A model generated the notes under the pieces. It was not told where the DNA came from. It made no database searches and was given only the letters and a program-made list of their open reading frames with translations. From Lactiplantibacillus nangangensis (GTDB lineage Bacteria; Bacillota; Bacilli; Lactobacillales; Lactobacillaceae), in NCBI RefSeq assembly GCF_005405065.1, contig NZ_BJDI01000005.1:18297-82296 (forward strand): a stretch of 64,000 nt of DNA, given 5' to 3'. This document shows, one piece after another, positions 35,292-43,782 of this stretch (position 1 is the stretch's first letter; each line of letters starts with the position of its first letter). The position numbers were made by a program, and so were the translations under genes.

Positions 35292-35564
35292 TCAATCATC
35301 GGCGTCTGCCTCGTCACGTAATTCTTTTAAATGTTGGTGGGCACCGGCACGATTATATATCGCAAGTTGATCTAAAGCCGTGTCAAGTTCTGAAACACGA
35401 TTTGATGGTGTGAACGGGAGACCGTTTTCTTTAATCATTTGGTTCAGAAAAATATTAATAAGTGTGCTCAAGTCGCTACCTAAATCTTTGGCGACGGCTT
35501 GTGCTTCAATCTTTTGTTGATGGTCGATACGAATCGTAATGCGATCTTTGATTGGATTGTCCAT
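35292..35564 (-). CDS. RelB/DinJ-family antitoxin without adjacent toxin
   Basis: A 90-residue protein. The N-terminal ribbon-helix-helix (DRITIRIDHQQKIEAQAVAKDLGSDLSTLINIFLNQ) and the ENGLPF element are hallmarks of RelB/DinJ antitoxins. The toxin gene (RelE/YafQ) would be expected directly downstream on the minus strand, but only a terminator and the 185-bp repeat lie there. It is therefore an orphan antitoxin or a regulator derived from one. Confidence 0.82.
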   Translation of the reverse strand: MDNPIKDRITIRIDHQQKIEAQAVAKDLGSDLSTLINIFLNQMIKENGLPFTPSNRVSELDTALDQLAIYNRAGAHQHLKELRDEADADD

Positions 35565-35681
35565 AATGAATTCACCTTCAATTGGTTTGATGGTGTCATT
35601 ATAGCGTCATTTGGCTCACAATAACTGCTAAATAGGCTTCAGAATATTTTTTGAAAAAAAGTATTAAATGGTGATATGTGT

Positions 35682-35791
35682 TAATCTGCATCATTTATTT
35701 AAAAATGACGTAGATTAAAAGTGAAAATGTCGCCTTTTAACACTCATCTAATTGCTAATCTACGTCATTTTGGCTATAATGACGTAGATTA
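35682..35791. promoter_or_regulatory. Repeated operator AATGACGTAGATTA over the fic promoter
   Basis: AATGACGTAGATTA occurs at 35704-35717 (+), as its reverse complement TAATCTACGTCATT at 35756-35769, and again (+) at 35778-35791. A degenerate copy, TAATCTGCATCATTT, lies at 35682-35696. The last two form a long inverted repeat around TATAAT (35775-35780), with TTGCTA 16 bases upstream. This layout is typical of an autoregulated promoter. Confidence 0.7.
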
Positions 35792-35803
35792 GAGGTGAGT
35801 GAC

Positions 35804-36859
35804 GTGAAAAAATTTGATTATCAAACGTTAAATAAGCTAGTCATTACGCCAATGATGACTAAAAAAATTAGTCAAATTTCAGAATATCGTGGACAAATTA
35901 GCGCGGCCCAACTTCAAGCAAATACCGCGGCCCTAACCCGGCTAGTTGCCGTGGCAAAAATCCAAAGTACTGATGCTTCCAACCGAATTGAAGGTATCTA
36001 TACTAGTAGTACCCGGTTACGGTTGATTATGGCTAAGAAGACCATGCCACATGATCGTTCCGAGGCCGAAATTTCGGGATATAGAGATGTTTTAAGTTTA
36101 ATTCACGAACAATATGCGTATATTCCGATGACTGCATCGACAATTTTAACGTTACACAAGCATTTATTTAGTTTCACTGCTAGCAGTTGGGGTGGTAAAT
36201 TTAAAGATATTGATAACCAAATTATGGCCAGGCATACGGATGGAACTGAGGTTGTCCGCTTTACGCCACCAGCAGCCTACCTAACTCCGGCATTAGTTGA
36301 GTCGCTCTGTGATAACTTTCGCCAAGCACTTCAGGCAGATACGTTACCAACGTTATTGTTGTGTGGTGCTTTTGTCTTTGATTTTGTTTCAATCCACCCA
36401 TTTCGAGATGGTAATGGTCGTTTGTCGCGATTGTTAATGCTACTAGTTTTATATCAAGCAGATTATGGGGTAGGACGTTATATTAGTTTGGAAGCCTTAA
36501 TTGAAAAAACAAAGTCGCAATACTATCAAGCTCTAGAGGTCAGTTCTGAGGGGTGGTTACAAGACACTAACGATTATCAAGCTTTCCTAGATTATTTCTT
36601 GAGCGTCGTTTTACAAGCTTATCGTGACTTAGCAGAACGCTTAGCACCGTCAGTCGAGCCAGAAAAAGTTACGGCACCGGTATTGATTTTGCAAGGGTTA
36701 CAAAATGAATTGCGCCCGTTAACAAAAAGAGAATTGATTGCCTTGATTCCGAAGTACAGCCAAGTTTCGATTGAGCGTGGGTTACATCAGCTGGTCGTTG
36801 CTGGCAAGATTCGGAAGGTTGGCGCTGGAAGAGCTACGAGTTATGTTTTGGTTATTTAG
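35804..36859 (+). CDS. Fic-domain protein with C-terminal winged helix
   Basis: A 351-residue protein. The full Fic motif HPFRDGNGRLSR is present with catalytic His198. An N-terminal inhibitory (S/T)xxxE(G/N) motif is seen as SNRIEG (Ser59, Glu63), so it is a self-inhibited class II Fic protein able to transfer AMP (or another nucleotide) to proteins. Residues about 295-350 (TKRELIALIPKYSQVSIERGLHQLVVAGKIRKVG) look like a winged helix. This fits DNA binding at the unusual operator cluster in front of the gene. GTG 35804 follows AGAGGTGAG. GTG 35795 overlaps it. Confidence 0.88.
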   Translation: MKKFDYQTLNKLVITPMMTKKISQISEYRGQISAAQLQANTAALTRLVAVAKIQSTDASNRIEGIYTSSTRLRLIMAKKTMPHDRSEAEISGYRDVLSLIHEQYAYIPMTASTILTLHKHLFSFTASSWGGKFKDIDNQIMARHTDGTEVVRFTPPAAYLTPALVESLCDNFRQALQADTLPTLLLCGAFVFDFVSIHPFRDGNGRLSRLLMLLVLYQADYGVGRYISLEALIEKTKSQYYQALEVSSEGWLQDTNDYQAFLDYFLSVVLQAYRDLAERLAPSVEPEKVTAPVLILQGLQNELRPLTKRELIALIPKYSQVSIERGLHQLVVAGKIRKVGAGRATSYVLVI

Positions 36860-36905
36860 CATTTGTTCTGGCAGTTTAAATAAGGCGTTTTTTCTATTAT
36901 ATGAA

Positions 36906-36956
36906 AGCAACCGTTAGTATGACTGATTTATCCAGTCACACTAACGGTTGCTTTTT
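36906..36956. terminator. Bidirectional terminator between fic and the lipoprotein gene
   Basis: A long stem, GCAACCGTTAGT / ACTAACGGTTGC, with inner TGACTG / CAGTCA, then TTTTT. Confidence 0.85.
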
Positions 36957-36966
36957 GGGAAACAAG

Positions 36967-37464
36967 TTAATAATTTGGTTTTAAACCGGTGCCGCTCACT
37001 AGCGACGCGCCTTGTAGGGCCGCGGTCGTCGTTGTCGGCATATCGCTATGCTGCGGACTCCAGCCGGTATCTTTGGCTAATTTAATGGTCCGTTTGCCAG
37101 TGGTTAAAGTCATATTGGTGGCATCATCCAATGCCAGGCTAGTTGTGCCTAAATCACGTTGGCTCAAGGTCGCCTGATCATTCTTGGCTAATTTTAAATT
37201 AAAATTTCCCTTAATTGTGGTACGCCCCGTTTGAAACAGTGCCAATTGTTGGTTGGCGTTTAAATAAAGTGCCAAATGCTCGGAAGCATTGACCCAGCGC
37301 CCCAAGTAATCCGTTCTATGCACTTTACTAACTGCCGTGACGGTCGGTGCTGCCGACTGCACCTGTTTGTCAGCAAGCCCGTTCCCGCTGGCCGCTGACT
37401 GGCATCCCGCTAACCCTAAACTTAGGATCAGCGCCATGCCGAATACACCCCATCTATTTTTCAT
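36967..37464 (-). CDS. Lipoprotein of unknown function
   Basis: A 165-residue protein with a lipoprotein signal peptide ending in the lipobox LAGC (LSLGLAGCQS), so it should be diacylglyceryl-anchored on the outer face of the membrane. The mature part is a small beta-rich domain beginning DYLGRWVNASEHLALYLNANQ. It resembles lipocalin-like or stress-type lipoproteins, without a named function. ATG (third codon of the longest frame) is preceded by GGAGGAGATTGGGC. It is monocistronic. The ~500 bp between its start and nrdD contain no further gene. Confidence 0.75.
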   Translation of the reverse strand: MKNRWGVFGMALILSLGLAGCQSAASGNGLADKQVQSAAPTVTAVSKVHRTDYLGRWVNASEHLALYLNANQQLALFQTGRTTIKGNFNLKLAKNDQATLSQRDLGTTSLALDDATNMTLTTGKRTIKLAKDTGWSPQHSDMPTTTTAALQGASLVSGTGLKPNY

Positions 37465-37850
37465 GCCCAATCTCCTCCAAAGTCGAAGCTCTCAAACTAA
37501 CGACTCTTGCTCTCTCAGAATTCCATTATAGATGAAGCGTGTCGTAATCGAAACCAATACGCGTCTCTTTATTAAGAAATTTAAGATTAGTTTTAATAAA
37601 TTGGGAGGTCGTGTTGAGTACTGCTTGCAAGTGAATTGGGTCAAAGTTAATTTTAGCCGACCGGTTAGGGGCCGAATTGGCTTGAAAATAAAAGCTGAAA
37701 GCTTGAAATCAGCCAGCTAACGTCGGTCGTATAGCCCTTATATTAATTATTCCAAATGTATTCAGCAATTGATATAAAACAAATTTATTAATCAGGTATA
37801 AGACTAATAAACGTTGCTAGACTCACTTTTGCATTGAAAAGCAGTCAATA

Positions 37851-37896
37851 ACACCATATAGGCAATCAGCTTAAAGTGAGCTACTATATATAGTAT
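37851..37896. promoter_or_regulatory. Tandem NrdR boxes upstream of nrdDG
   Basis: CTACTATATATAGTAT (37881-37896) matches the NrdR consensus acaCwATATATwGtgt. A weaker box, ACACCATATAGGCAAT (37851-37866), lies about 31 bases upstream, the usual three-turn spacing of paired NrdR sites. The ATG of nrdD is about 80 bases downstream. Confidence 0.65.
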
Positions 37897-37973
37897 TGAG
37901 AACGCATTGAATGACCAAGTGGTTGTGCCGCTGGACCTTTTTGCGTCAAAGTGACTGAAAAGTGGGGATAGAT

Positions 37974-40196
37974 ATGTTAACAACGAACACAACAGAACTT
38001 TTAGATGTGCTACGGCCATTGCCGGTAATCAAACGGGGTGGGACACAGACTAAGTTTCATCCATATAAGTTGAATTTTGTTTTAGACCAATTAGCATTAG
38101 ATGATGCGGAACAAACCGCCGTTAAACGGGCCTTGGTTAGCCATTACCAACAGACGGCCGTCATTGAAACGCGCGAATTACGGCCAGCGCTAATTCAAAT
38201 TTTAACGGATCTGGATTTAACGGATGCAGCTAAAGCTTATCAGGATTATTTTATTGCGGAACAAGAACGTTTTTCGAGTGCAACGAACGTGCGTGAACGG
38301 ATCGAAAAGCTATTTAACCGGGATGCCAGCGTTGTTCATGAAAATGCCAATAAAGATAGTAATGTTTTTAATACCCAACGGGACCTTGAAGCAGGGGCGG
38401 CCAGTCGGGCGATTGGCCTGAAGATGCTGCCAGATTTAGTGGCTAAGGCGCATTTGCGTGGCGATATCCACTGGCATGATTTAGATTATTCACCAGTGAC
38501 GCCAGAAACGAACTGTTGCTTGATCGACTTTGACGGCATGTTCAAAAATGGTTATAAAATTGGGAATGCCGAAGTCGCTTCACCACGCTCTATTCAAACG
38601 GCCACGGCGCAAATGGCACAGATTATTGCCAACGTCGCTTCACTACAATACGGCGGCTGTTCCGCGAACCGGGTCGACCAACTATTGGCGCCTTATGCCG
38701 AAATCAATTATCAAAAGCATTTGGCGGATGCCGAAAAATGGGTCGCTGCCGATCAGCGTAAGGCTTATGCGAAAACCAAGACCAAGAAAGACATTTACGA
38801 TGCGATGCAGGCTTTGGAATATGAAATCAATACCTTGTATTCCTCACAGGGTCAGACGCCGTTCACGACGGTCAACTTTGGCTTGGGCACAAGCTGGATC
38901 GAACGTGAGATTCAACGCGCTATTTTACAAATTCGGATTAAAGGACTTGGCAAAGAACGCCGGACAGCTATTTTTCCTAAGCTGATCTTTACGATCAAAC
39001 GGGGGTTGAATTTAGCACCAGATGATCCGAACTATGATATTAAGGAATTGGCAATTGAGTGTTCAACTAAGCGGATGTACCCGGATCTTTTAATGTACGA
39101 TAAAATCAAGGCATTAACGGGTAGCTTCAAGACACCGATGGGTTGCCGTTCCTTCTTACAAGGTTGGCGCGATGAGAATGGGGTTGAAGTTAATTCCGGC
39201 CGCATGAATTTAGGGGTTGTCACGGTTAATCTGCCACGCATTGCCTTATCTGCGCACGGCGACCGCAAGCTATTCTGGGAAATCTTTGAAGAACGGATGA
39301 CCACTTGTCATCAAGCGTTGGCCTACCGCATCGAACGCACGAAAGAAGCCCAACCTGAAAATGCGCCGTTGCTTTACATGTATGGGGCTTTTGGCAAACG
39401 ATTACCAGCTGGTGGCAATGTGGACGAGCTGTTCAAGAATCAACGCGCCACGATTTCACTCGGCTATATTGGCATCTACGAAGTTTGCACGACCTTCTTT
39501 GGGCCTAACTGGGAACACAATGCCGAAGCACTCGACTTCGCGGAAACGGTCGTTAAAGCGTTGCGGGATAAATGTGCAAAGTGGGCCGAAGAGAGTGGCT
39601 ATCATTACAGTCTCTATTCAACGCCGGCCGAATCACTGACCGATACGTTCTGCCGTGATGATATTCAGAAGTTTGGTCGGATTGCTGATATTACCGATAA
39701 GGAATATTACACGAATAGTTTTCATTTTGATGTGCGGAAGCATCCGTCACCATTTGAAAAATTAACGATGGAAGAACGTTTCCCACAGTATGCTTCGGGT
39801 GGGTTTATTCATTACTGTGAATATCCAAACTTAACACAGAACCCTAAAGCCTTGGAAGCGGTCTGGGATTGGGCTTATGATCACGTCGGCTATTTAGGCA
39901 CGAACACGGCGATTGATCAATGTTTCAAATGTGGCTTTAAAGGTGAATTTAAAGCGACTGCTCGCGGATTCGTTTGTCCACAATGCGGCAACCATGATCC
40001 TAAATACTGTGATGTGGTTAAACGGACTTGTGGTTATTTGGGTAATCCGCAACAACGGCCAATGGTTCATGGCCGTCACGTTGAAATTGCGTCACGTCAA
40101 AAAAATATGTCTCCGGAGATGATTAGGAATGCCGCACGCTATGAAAGGACCAAACAATCCGATGCCCAAAGAATGGCTGGCAGAGGACTTAAGTGA
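37974..40196 (+). CDS. nrdD: Anaerobic ribonucleoside-triphosphate reductase
   Basis: A 740-residue class III ribonucleotide reductase, which makes dNTPs without oxygen. The N-terminal region (about 15-105) is an ATP-cone. The C-terminal region has two CxxC pairs (CFKCG and CPQCG) for zinc and the glycyl-radical segment RTCGYLGNP. ATG 37974 follows GTGGGGAT. Tandem NrdR boxes lie upstream. The activase gene nrdG overlaps the 3' end, so both are made from one transcript. Confidence 0.96.
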   Translation: MLTTNTTELLDVLRPLPVIKRGGTQTKFHPYKLNFVLDQLALDDAEQTAVKRALVSHYQQTAVIETRELRPALIQILTDLDLTDAAKAYQDYFIAEQERFSSATNVRERIEKLFNRDASVVHENANKDSNVFNTQRDLEAGAASRAIGLKMLPDLVAKAHLRGDIHWHDLDYSPVTPETNCCLIDFDGMFKNGYKIGNAEVASPRSIQTATAQMAQIIANVASLQYGGCSANRVDQLLAPYAEINYQKHLADAEKWVAADQRKAYAKTKTKKDIYDAMQALEYEINTLYSSQGQTPFTTVNFGLGTSWIEREIQRAILQIRIKGLGKERRTAIFPKLIFTIKRGLNLAPDDPNYDIKELAIECSTKRMYPDLLMYDKIKALTGSFKTPMGCRSFLQGWRDENGVEVNSGRMNLGVVTVNLPRIALSAHGDRKLFWEIFEERMTTCHQALAYRIERTKEAQPENAPLLYMYGAFGKRLPAGGNVDELFKNQRATISLGYIGIYEVCTTFFGPNWEHNAEALDFAETVVKALRDKCAKWAEESGYHYSLYSTPAESLTDTFCRDDIQKFGRIADITDKEYYTNSFHFDVRKHPSPFEKLTMEERFPQYASGGFIHYCEYPNLTQNPKALEAVWDWAYDHVGYLGTNTAIDQCFKCGFKGEFKATARGFVCPQCGNHDPKYCDVVKRTCGYLGNPQQRPMVHGRHVEIASRQKNMSPEMIRNAARYERTKQSDAQRMAGRGLK

Positions 40197-40710
40197 ACAA
40201 TACGTCGCTGATTACAAGGCGTTTAACTTTGTCGATGGGGAAGGGGTTCGCTGCAGTTTATATTTGAGTGGTTGCCCGTTCCATTGTCCCGGTTGTTACA
40301 ATGTCGCGGCCCAAAACTTCCACTATGGTCAACCGTATACACAGGATCTGGAAGATCAAATTATTGAAGATTTGAGTCAGGATTATGTGCAAGGCTTGAC
40401 GTTGCTTGGTGGTGAGCCCTTCTTGAATACGCAAGTTGCGATTCGTATCTGTGAACGGGTGCGGGCTGAATTCGGGCACACCAAGGATATCTGGTCATGG
40501 TCTGGCTATACTTGGGATGAATTATTAAAGGATTCCGACGACAAACTGAAGATGCTTTCATTGATTGACATTTTGGTCGACGGGCGGTTCTTAGAGGACC
40601 AGATGGACTTGACGCTTCAATTCCGTGGCAGTGCCAATCAACGGATCATCGATGTGCCAAAGTCGTTAGCTAGTGGCAATGTTGTGATTTGGGATAAATT
40701 GAAACGATAA
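40162..40710 (+). CDS. nrdG: Anaerobic ribonucleotide reductase activase
   Basis: A 182-residue radical-SAM protein that generates the glycyl radical on NrdD. The [4Fe-4S] cysteine motif is CPFHCPGC (CxxxCxxC), followed by the GGEPF motif (LLGGEPFLN) of radical-SAM activases. I chose ATG 40162 with AAAGGA upstream. ATG 40141 and 40129 are also in frame. All of them lie inside nrdD, so translation is coupled. Confidence 0.94.
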   Translation: MPKEWLAEDLSEQYVADYKAFNFVDGEGVRCSLYLSGCPFHCPGCYNVAAQNFHYGQPYTQDLEDQIIEDLSQDYVQGLTLLGGEPFLNTQVAIRICERVRAEFGHTKDIWSWSGYTWDELLKDSDDKLKMLSLIDILVDGRFLEDQMDLTLQFRGSANQRIIDVPKSLASGNVVIWDKLKR

Positions 40711-40738
40711 AAGTGGATTAGTCAGTGGTAAATTGCCG

Positions 40739-40899
40739 CTCCGGTTGGACTGGTTTGAGGCTGGAACGTGGTGGCCACGGTTGGAAGCCATAGTGCGGTC
40801 TCCCAAGCCGGGCTTTTACTAAGCTGAGTAAACCACTCCGCTAAGTAAAATTTCACCACTGAGCCTCAAGCCAGCCCAACCTGCGCTGTATAGCCGGAG
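40739..40899 (+). repeat. Structured intergenic element downstream of nrdG
   Basis: CTCCGG (40739-40744) pairs with CCGGAG (40894-40899). GGTTGGACTGGTTTGAGGCT (40743-40762) pairs with AGCCTCAAGCCAGCCCAACC (40862-40881) with two imperfect positions. An internal TTTTACTAAGC / GCTAAGTAAAA stem lies at about 40814-40850. The start (GCCGCT-CCGGTTG) and a central GTCTCCCA-AGCCGG block resemble the 185-bp repeat, so it may be a diverged relative. Confidence 0.6.
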
Positions 40900-41052
40900 A
40901 GTTGAAGCGACGAACAACGCACAATCACTGCAAGTTTCGAGCATTAAACAAATGAAGAATTTAACAATTGAATAGAACCACCGCAGTGCGTGGCGACTAA
41001 CGTCAAGCGCTGTTTTTTTGCAAAAATTAGGTAAATAAGGGAGTTTTTGAGA

Positions 41053-41657
41053 ATGTTGACGACAATTAAAGCCTGGCAGGATTGGTATTTTCACTTTTGG
41101 GATCGATTGAATGTATTGCGCGCTGGAATTCTGGGTGCGAATGATGGGATTATTTCAGTTTCTGGCATCGTGCTAGGGGCGGTCGGCGCTGATTTGAGTA
41201 ATACAACGTTATTTATTAGCGGAATTTCAGGTATGCTGGCCGGGGCTTGCTCGATGGCTGGCGGTGAATATGTTTCTGTCAGTGCTCAAAAAGATGTTCA
41301 GCTCAGTCGCTGGGATCACCTGATCAAGATAATTCAGCAGTGGTCAAAATGACTCAAACTCGGCTACGTGAGATTGATCTGCTGAATCCGATTCATGCGG
41401 CAATGACTTCGTTTATCGCTTTTATGTTGGGGGCATTGATTCCACTATTAGCGATTAGTTTGTCGACACCAGCTTGGCGATTAGTGAACACAATTGGTGC
41501 CATGGTAATTGCTTTGAGTTTGAATGCCACCGTCAGTGCACGTCACTCAGCGGTCCCTTTAATTAAAGTGATTTGCCGGAATACCTTGGTCGGCGTGGCA
41601 ACGGCTTTAATCACATATTTAATGGGAATTTTGCTAGGAGGTACCGTTACCGGCTAA
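41053..41657 (+). pseudogene. VIT-family (CCC1-like) Fe/Mn transporter, frameshifted and internally deleted
   Basis: The first frame (41053-41352) encodes the N-terminal half of a VIT protein (GANDGIISVSGIVLGAVGA, then AGACSMAGGEYVSVSAQKD). The C-terminal half (NPIHAAMTSFIAFMLGALIPLLA, two helices) is in another frame, from about 41340 to 41657. The cytosolic metal-binding segment that normally joins them, about 70 residues, is reduced to about 30. Deletion plus frameshift should abolish transport. The N-terminal piece alone retains two membrane helices. Confidence 0.8.
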
Positions 41658-41799
41658 TTTAACGTCAATTTAAGACTTTTTTCGTTCAAAATAGACATTG
41701 GGTGTCGATATTTTATGCTTAAAAGGCTATACTGAGAACCATGTTGATTAGTTAAATTATATTGACATAAATCGGATTTGAATCGAGGTCTTTTATCAG

Positions 41800-42492
41800 A
41801 TGTATCGCTTTTTTGTTCAACCACAAGTTGATCAAAGCCAAAAGTCCGTCTTTGGATATGAGCTTTTGTTACGCAAAGAAACGCATGGTCGCTGGGCTGT
41901 GCCGGCTACTTTTACCGAATTACCATTAACCAAACAGGTCCAACTATTAGAAAATTTAGCTTTACAATTAGCGACTAAAGCAACGAACCAGGTGTTAGCT
42001 TTAAATTTAAACCGTGAACAAGCGGAAGATAAGTTAATGCTAGGGACGATTATTTATTTAAAAAAACGGTTAAATCCGGCAGCGCTAACGATTGAATTGA
42101 CAGAAAATGCCACGTTAGCCGAAATTCAAAAATATAGTATGTTATTTCATCAGTACGGGATCAAATTAAGTATCGATGATGTCGGGACTGGTTCGAACAC
42201 TTTTGATAATGTTGAACCGTTGTTGCCGTATGTTGATCAAATTAAGTTTGCGATGCAAAATTTACGGATGAGTGGGAAGGCGGATCAAATTCCAACGGCG
42301 CTCTCATTTTGGCATACCATCGCTTTACAGTATCACCTCGACTTCATTTTGGAAGGCGTGGAAGATGCGCATGATCAGGCGATGGCGAAGGCATTAGGCA
42401 TTGACCTCCATCAGGGCTACCTTTATGGGAAGCCACAGTTGGCGGTCGATGGTCCTGATCAACCAATGGCAGCGTTGAACGATGGTCAATAA
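41800..42492 (+). CDS. EAL-domain protein (c-di-GMP phosphodiesterase or sensor)
   Basis: A 230-residue cytoplasmic protein consisting of one EAL domain. Most catalytic positions can be found: YELLLR in place of EAL (Glu21), Asn in LALNLN, Glu99 in TIELTE, Asp126-Asp127 in IDDVGTG, Lys149, Glu185 in EGVED and Gln205 in HQGY. The aspartate of the K-x-D motif is replaced by Ala151 (IKFAM), so activity may be weakened. The GGDEF gene follows after 19 bases, forming a c-di-GMP turnover pair. Confidence 0.87.
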   Translation: MYRFFVQPQVDQSQKSVFGYELLLRKETHGRWAVPATFTELPLTKQVQLLENLALQLATKATNQVLALNLNREQAEDKLMLGTIIYLKKRLNPAALTIELTENATLAEIQKYSMLFHQYGIKLSIDDVGTGSNTFDNVEPLLPYVDQIKFAMQNLRMSGKADQIPTALSFWHTIALQYHLDFILEGVEDAHDQAMAKALGIDLHQGYLYGKPQLAVDGPDQPMAALNDGQ

Positions 42493-42511
42493 CCGGGAAG
42501 GATAACGATAT

Positions 42512-43642
42512 ATGACTTGGGCTTACTGGCGGGTACCACCATTTGTAACTAGTATTTTCTTCATCCTTGGCGTGTTGACGCTGTATTGGGTCCTGTTTAA
42601 TTGGATTACGGCGTTTTTCCATGCGCATCACATTGATGTGGACGATGACGTCATCAATTCTTGGCATGGCATTTTGTATATGTTGGTGTTTGTGTTTAGT
42701 CTGCAAACACTGATTGTGGGTAAGGCGGATTCATGGCAGTTTATGAATTTTCAATTAATTGCGCTGATCTTCTGCGGGTATTTTTTGAATATTCACATTC
42801 CATACTATCTACTGTTTCCAGTAGTCTTAGTGTACATGGTCTTCAACCAATCGATTACTTATTGGGAATCATGGGGCTACGCGATTACGATGGTTGCGCT
42901 GTTCTGGACGATGAACTACATCCGAATCCATTCCCAAGGCAAGGCACATGCTTGGATCTATTATCTATGCACGGGTATTCCGTATGGCGGCGTGCTCTGG
43001 CTGTGGATGAAAGTTAAATTTAGTTTGAGCTGGAATACGTTCTGGCAAGAATGGATCTATTTGGTTATTTTCGAAATTTTACTCTATGCTTACGTCAGCA
43101 TGTTGACGCGTGATAGTGAATTTAAGCTGCGGTTAGCGCAATTTGCCAGTCACGACGCGCTCACGCAAACGGAGAATTTCGCAGCGTATACTGGTGAAAT
43201 CAAGTATCTCTTCGAAGATAGCTCGAAAAACAACTTAAAATTGTCGATGATGATGTTCGACATTGATCACTTTAAGCATGTCAACGACACGTACGGTCAT
43301 TTAGCAGGTGACCGGGTGTTGCAGCATGTGACGGATGTCGTACAGACGGTAATTGACGCTAATGATAATAAGGTCACGCTCTATCGAACCGGTGGCGAGG
43401 AATTCAATATTCTTTTCCCAGGTTATGATTTAGCCAGCACGGAAGCCATCGTGCGCCAAATCTTCTTAGCGTTGAATCACTTGAGCGTTAATTTTGGCGA
43501 TCAACAGATTCCAATTACGATTTCAGTTGGGGTTTCGTCGTTATCTAAACAAGATGCGACGCCAGTTGACTTCTATAATCGAGTCGACCAGAATCTTTAC
43601 CATTCGAAGCGGAATGGTCGGATGCAGATCACCTCTGATTAA
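42512..43642 (+). CDS. Membrane diguanylate cyclase (GGDEF)
   Basis: A 376-residue protein with about six membrane helices (residues 10-205) and a C-terminal GGDEF domain. MMMFDIDHFKHVNDTYGH and RTGGEEF (around residue 294) are intact, so it should synthesise c-di-GMP. It follows the EAL gene closely with GGAAGG upstream, so the pair is co-transcribed. It is a paralogue of the cyclase at 22782 with the same architecture. No PilZ-domain receptor is seen in the window. Confidence 0.9.
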   Translation: MTWAYWRVPPFVTSIFFILGVLTLYWVLFNWITAFFHAHHIDVDDDVINSWHGILYMLVFVFSLQTLIVGKADSWQFMNFQLIALIFCGYFLNIHIPYYLLFPVVLVYMVFNQSITYWESWGYAITMVALFWTMNYIRIHSQGKAHAWIYYLCTGIPYGGVLWLWMKVKFSLSWNTFWQEWIYLVIFEILLYAYVSMLTRDSEFKLRLAQFASHDALTQTENFAAYTGEIKYLFEDSSKNNLKLSMMMFDIDHFKHVNDTYGHLAGDRVLQHVTDVVQTVIDANDNKVTLYRTGGEEFNILFPGYDLASTEAIVRQIFLALNHLSVNFGDQQIPITISVGVSSLSKQDATPVDFYNRVDQNLYHSKRNGRMQITSD

Positions 43643-43782
43643 TCACAGCTTTTAGTTAAAATAATGAGGTGTAAAAGGACCAACTAACTCTGTAACGGAG
43701 CTGGTTGGCCCTTGCTTTAGGCTAATAGCAAAAGATTGAAAACAACTGGTCCATCCCACTTTGAAAGATAGTTGATAGTTGT

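Noticed and set aside
37532..37720. Small plus-strand frame upstream of nrdD
   Set aside because: No Shine-Dalgarno, atypical composition, and it lies in a promoter-like intergenic stretch.
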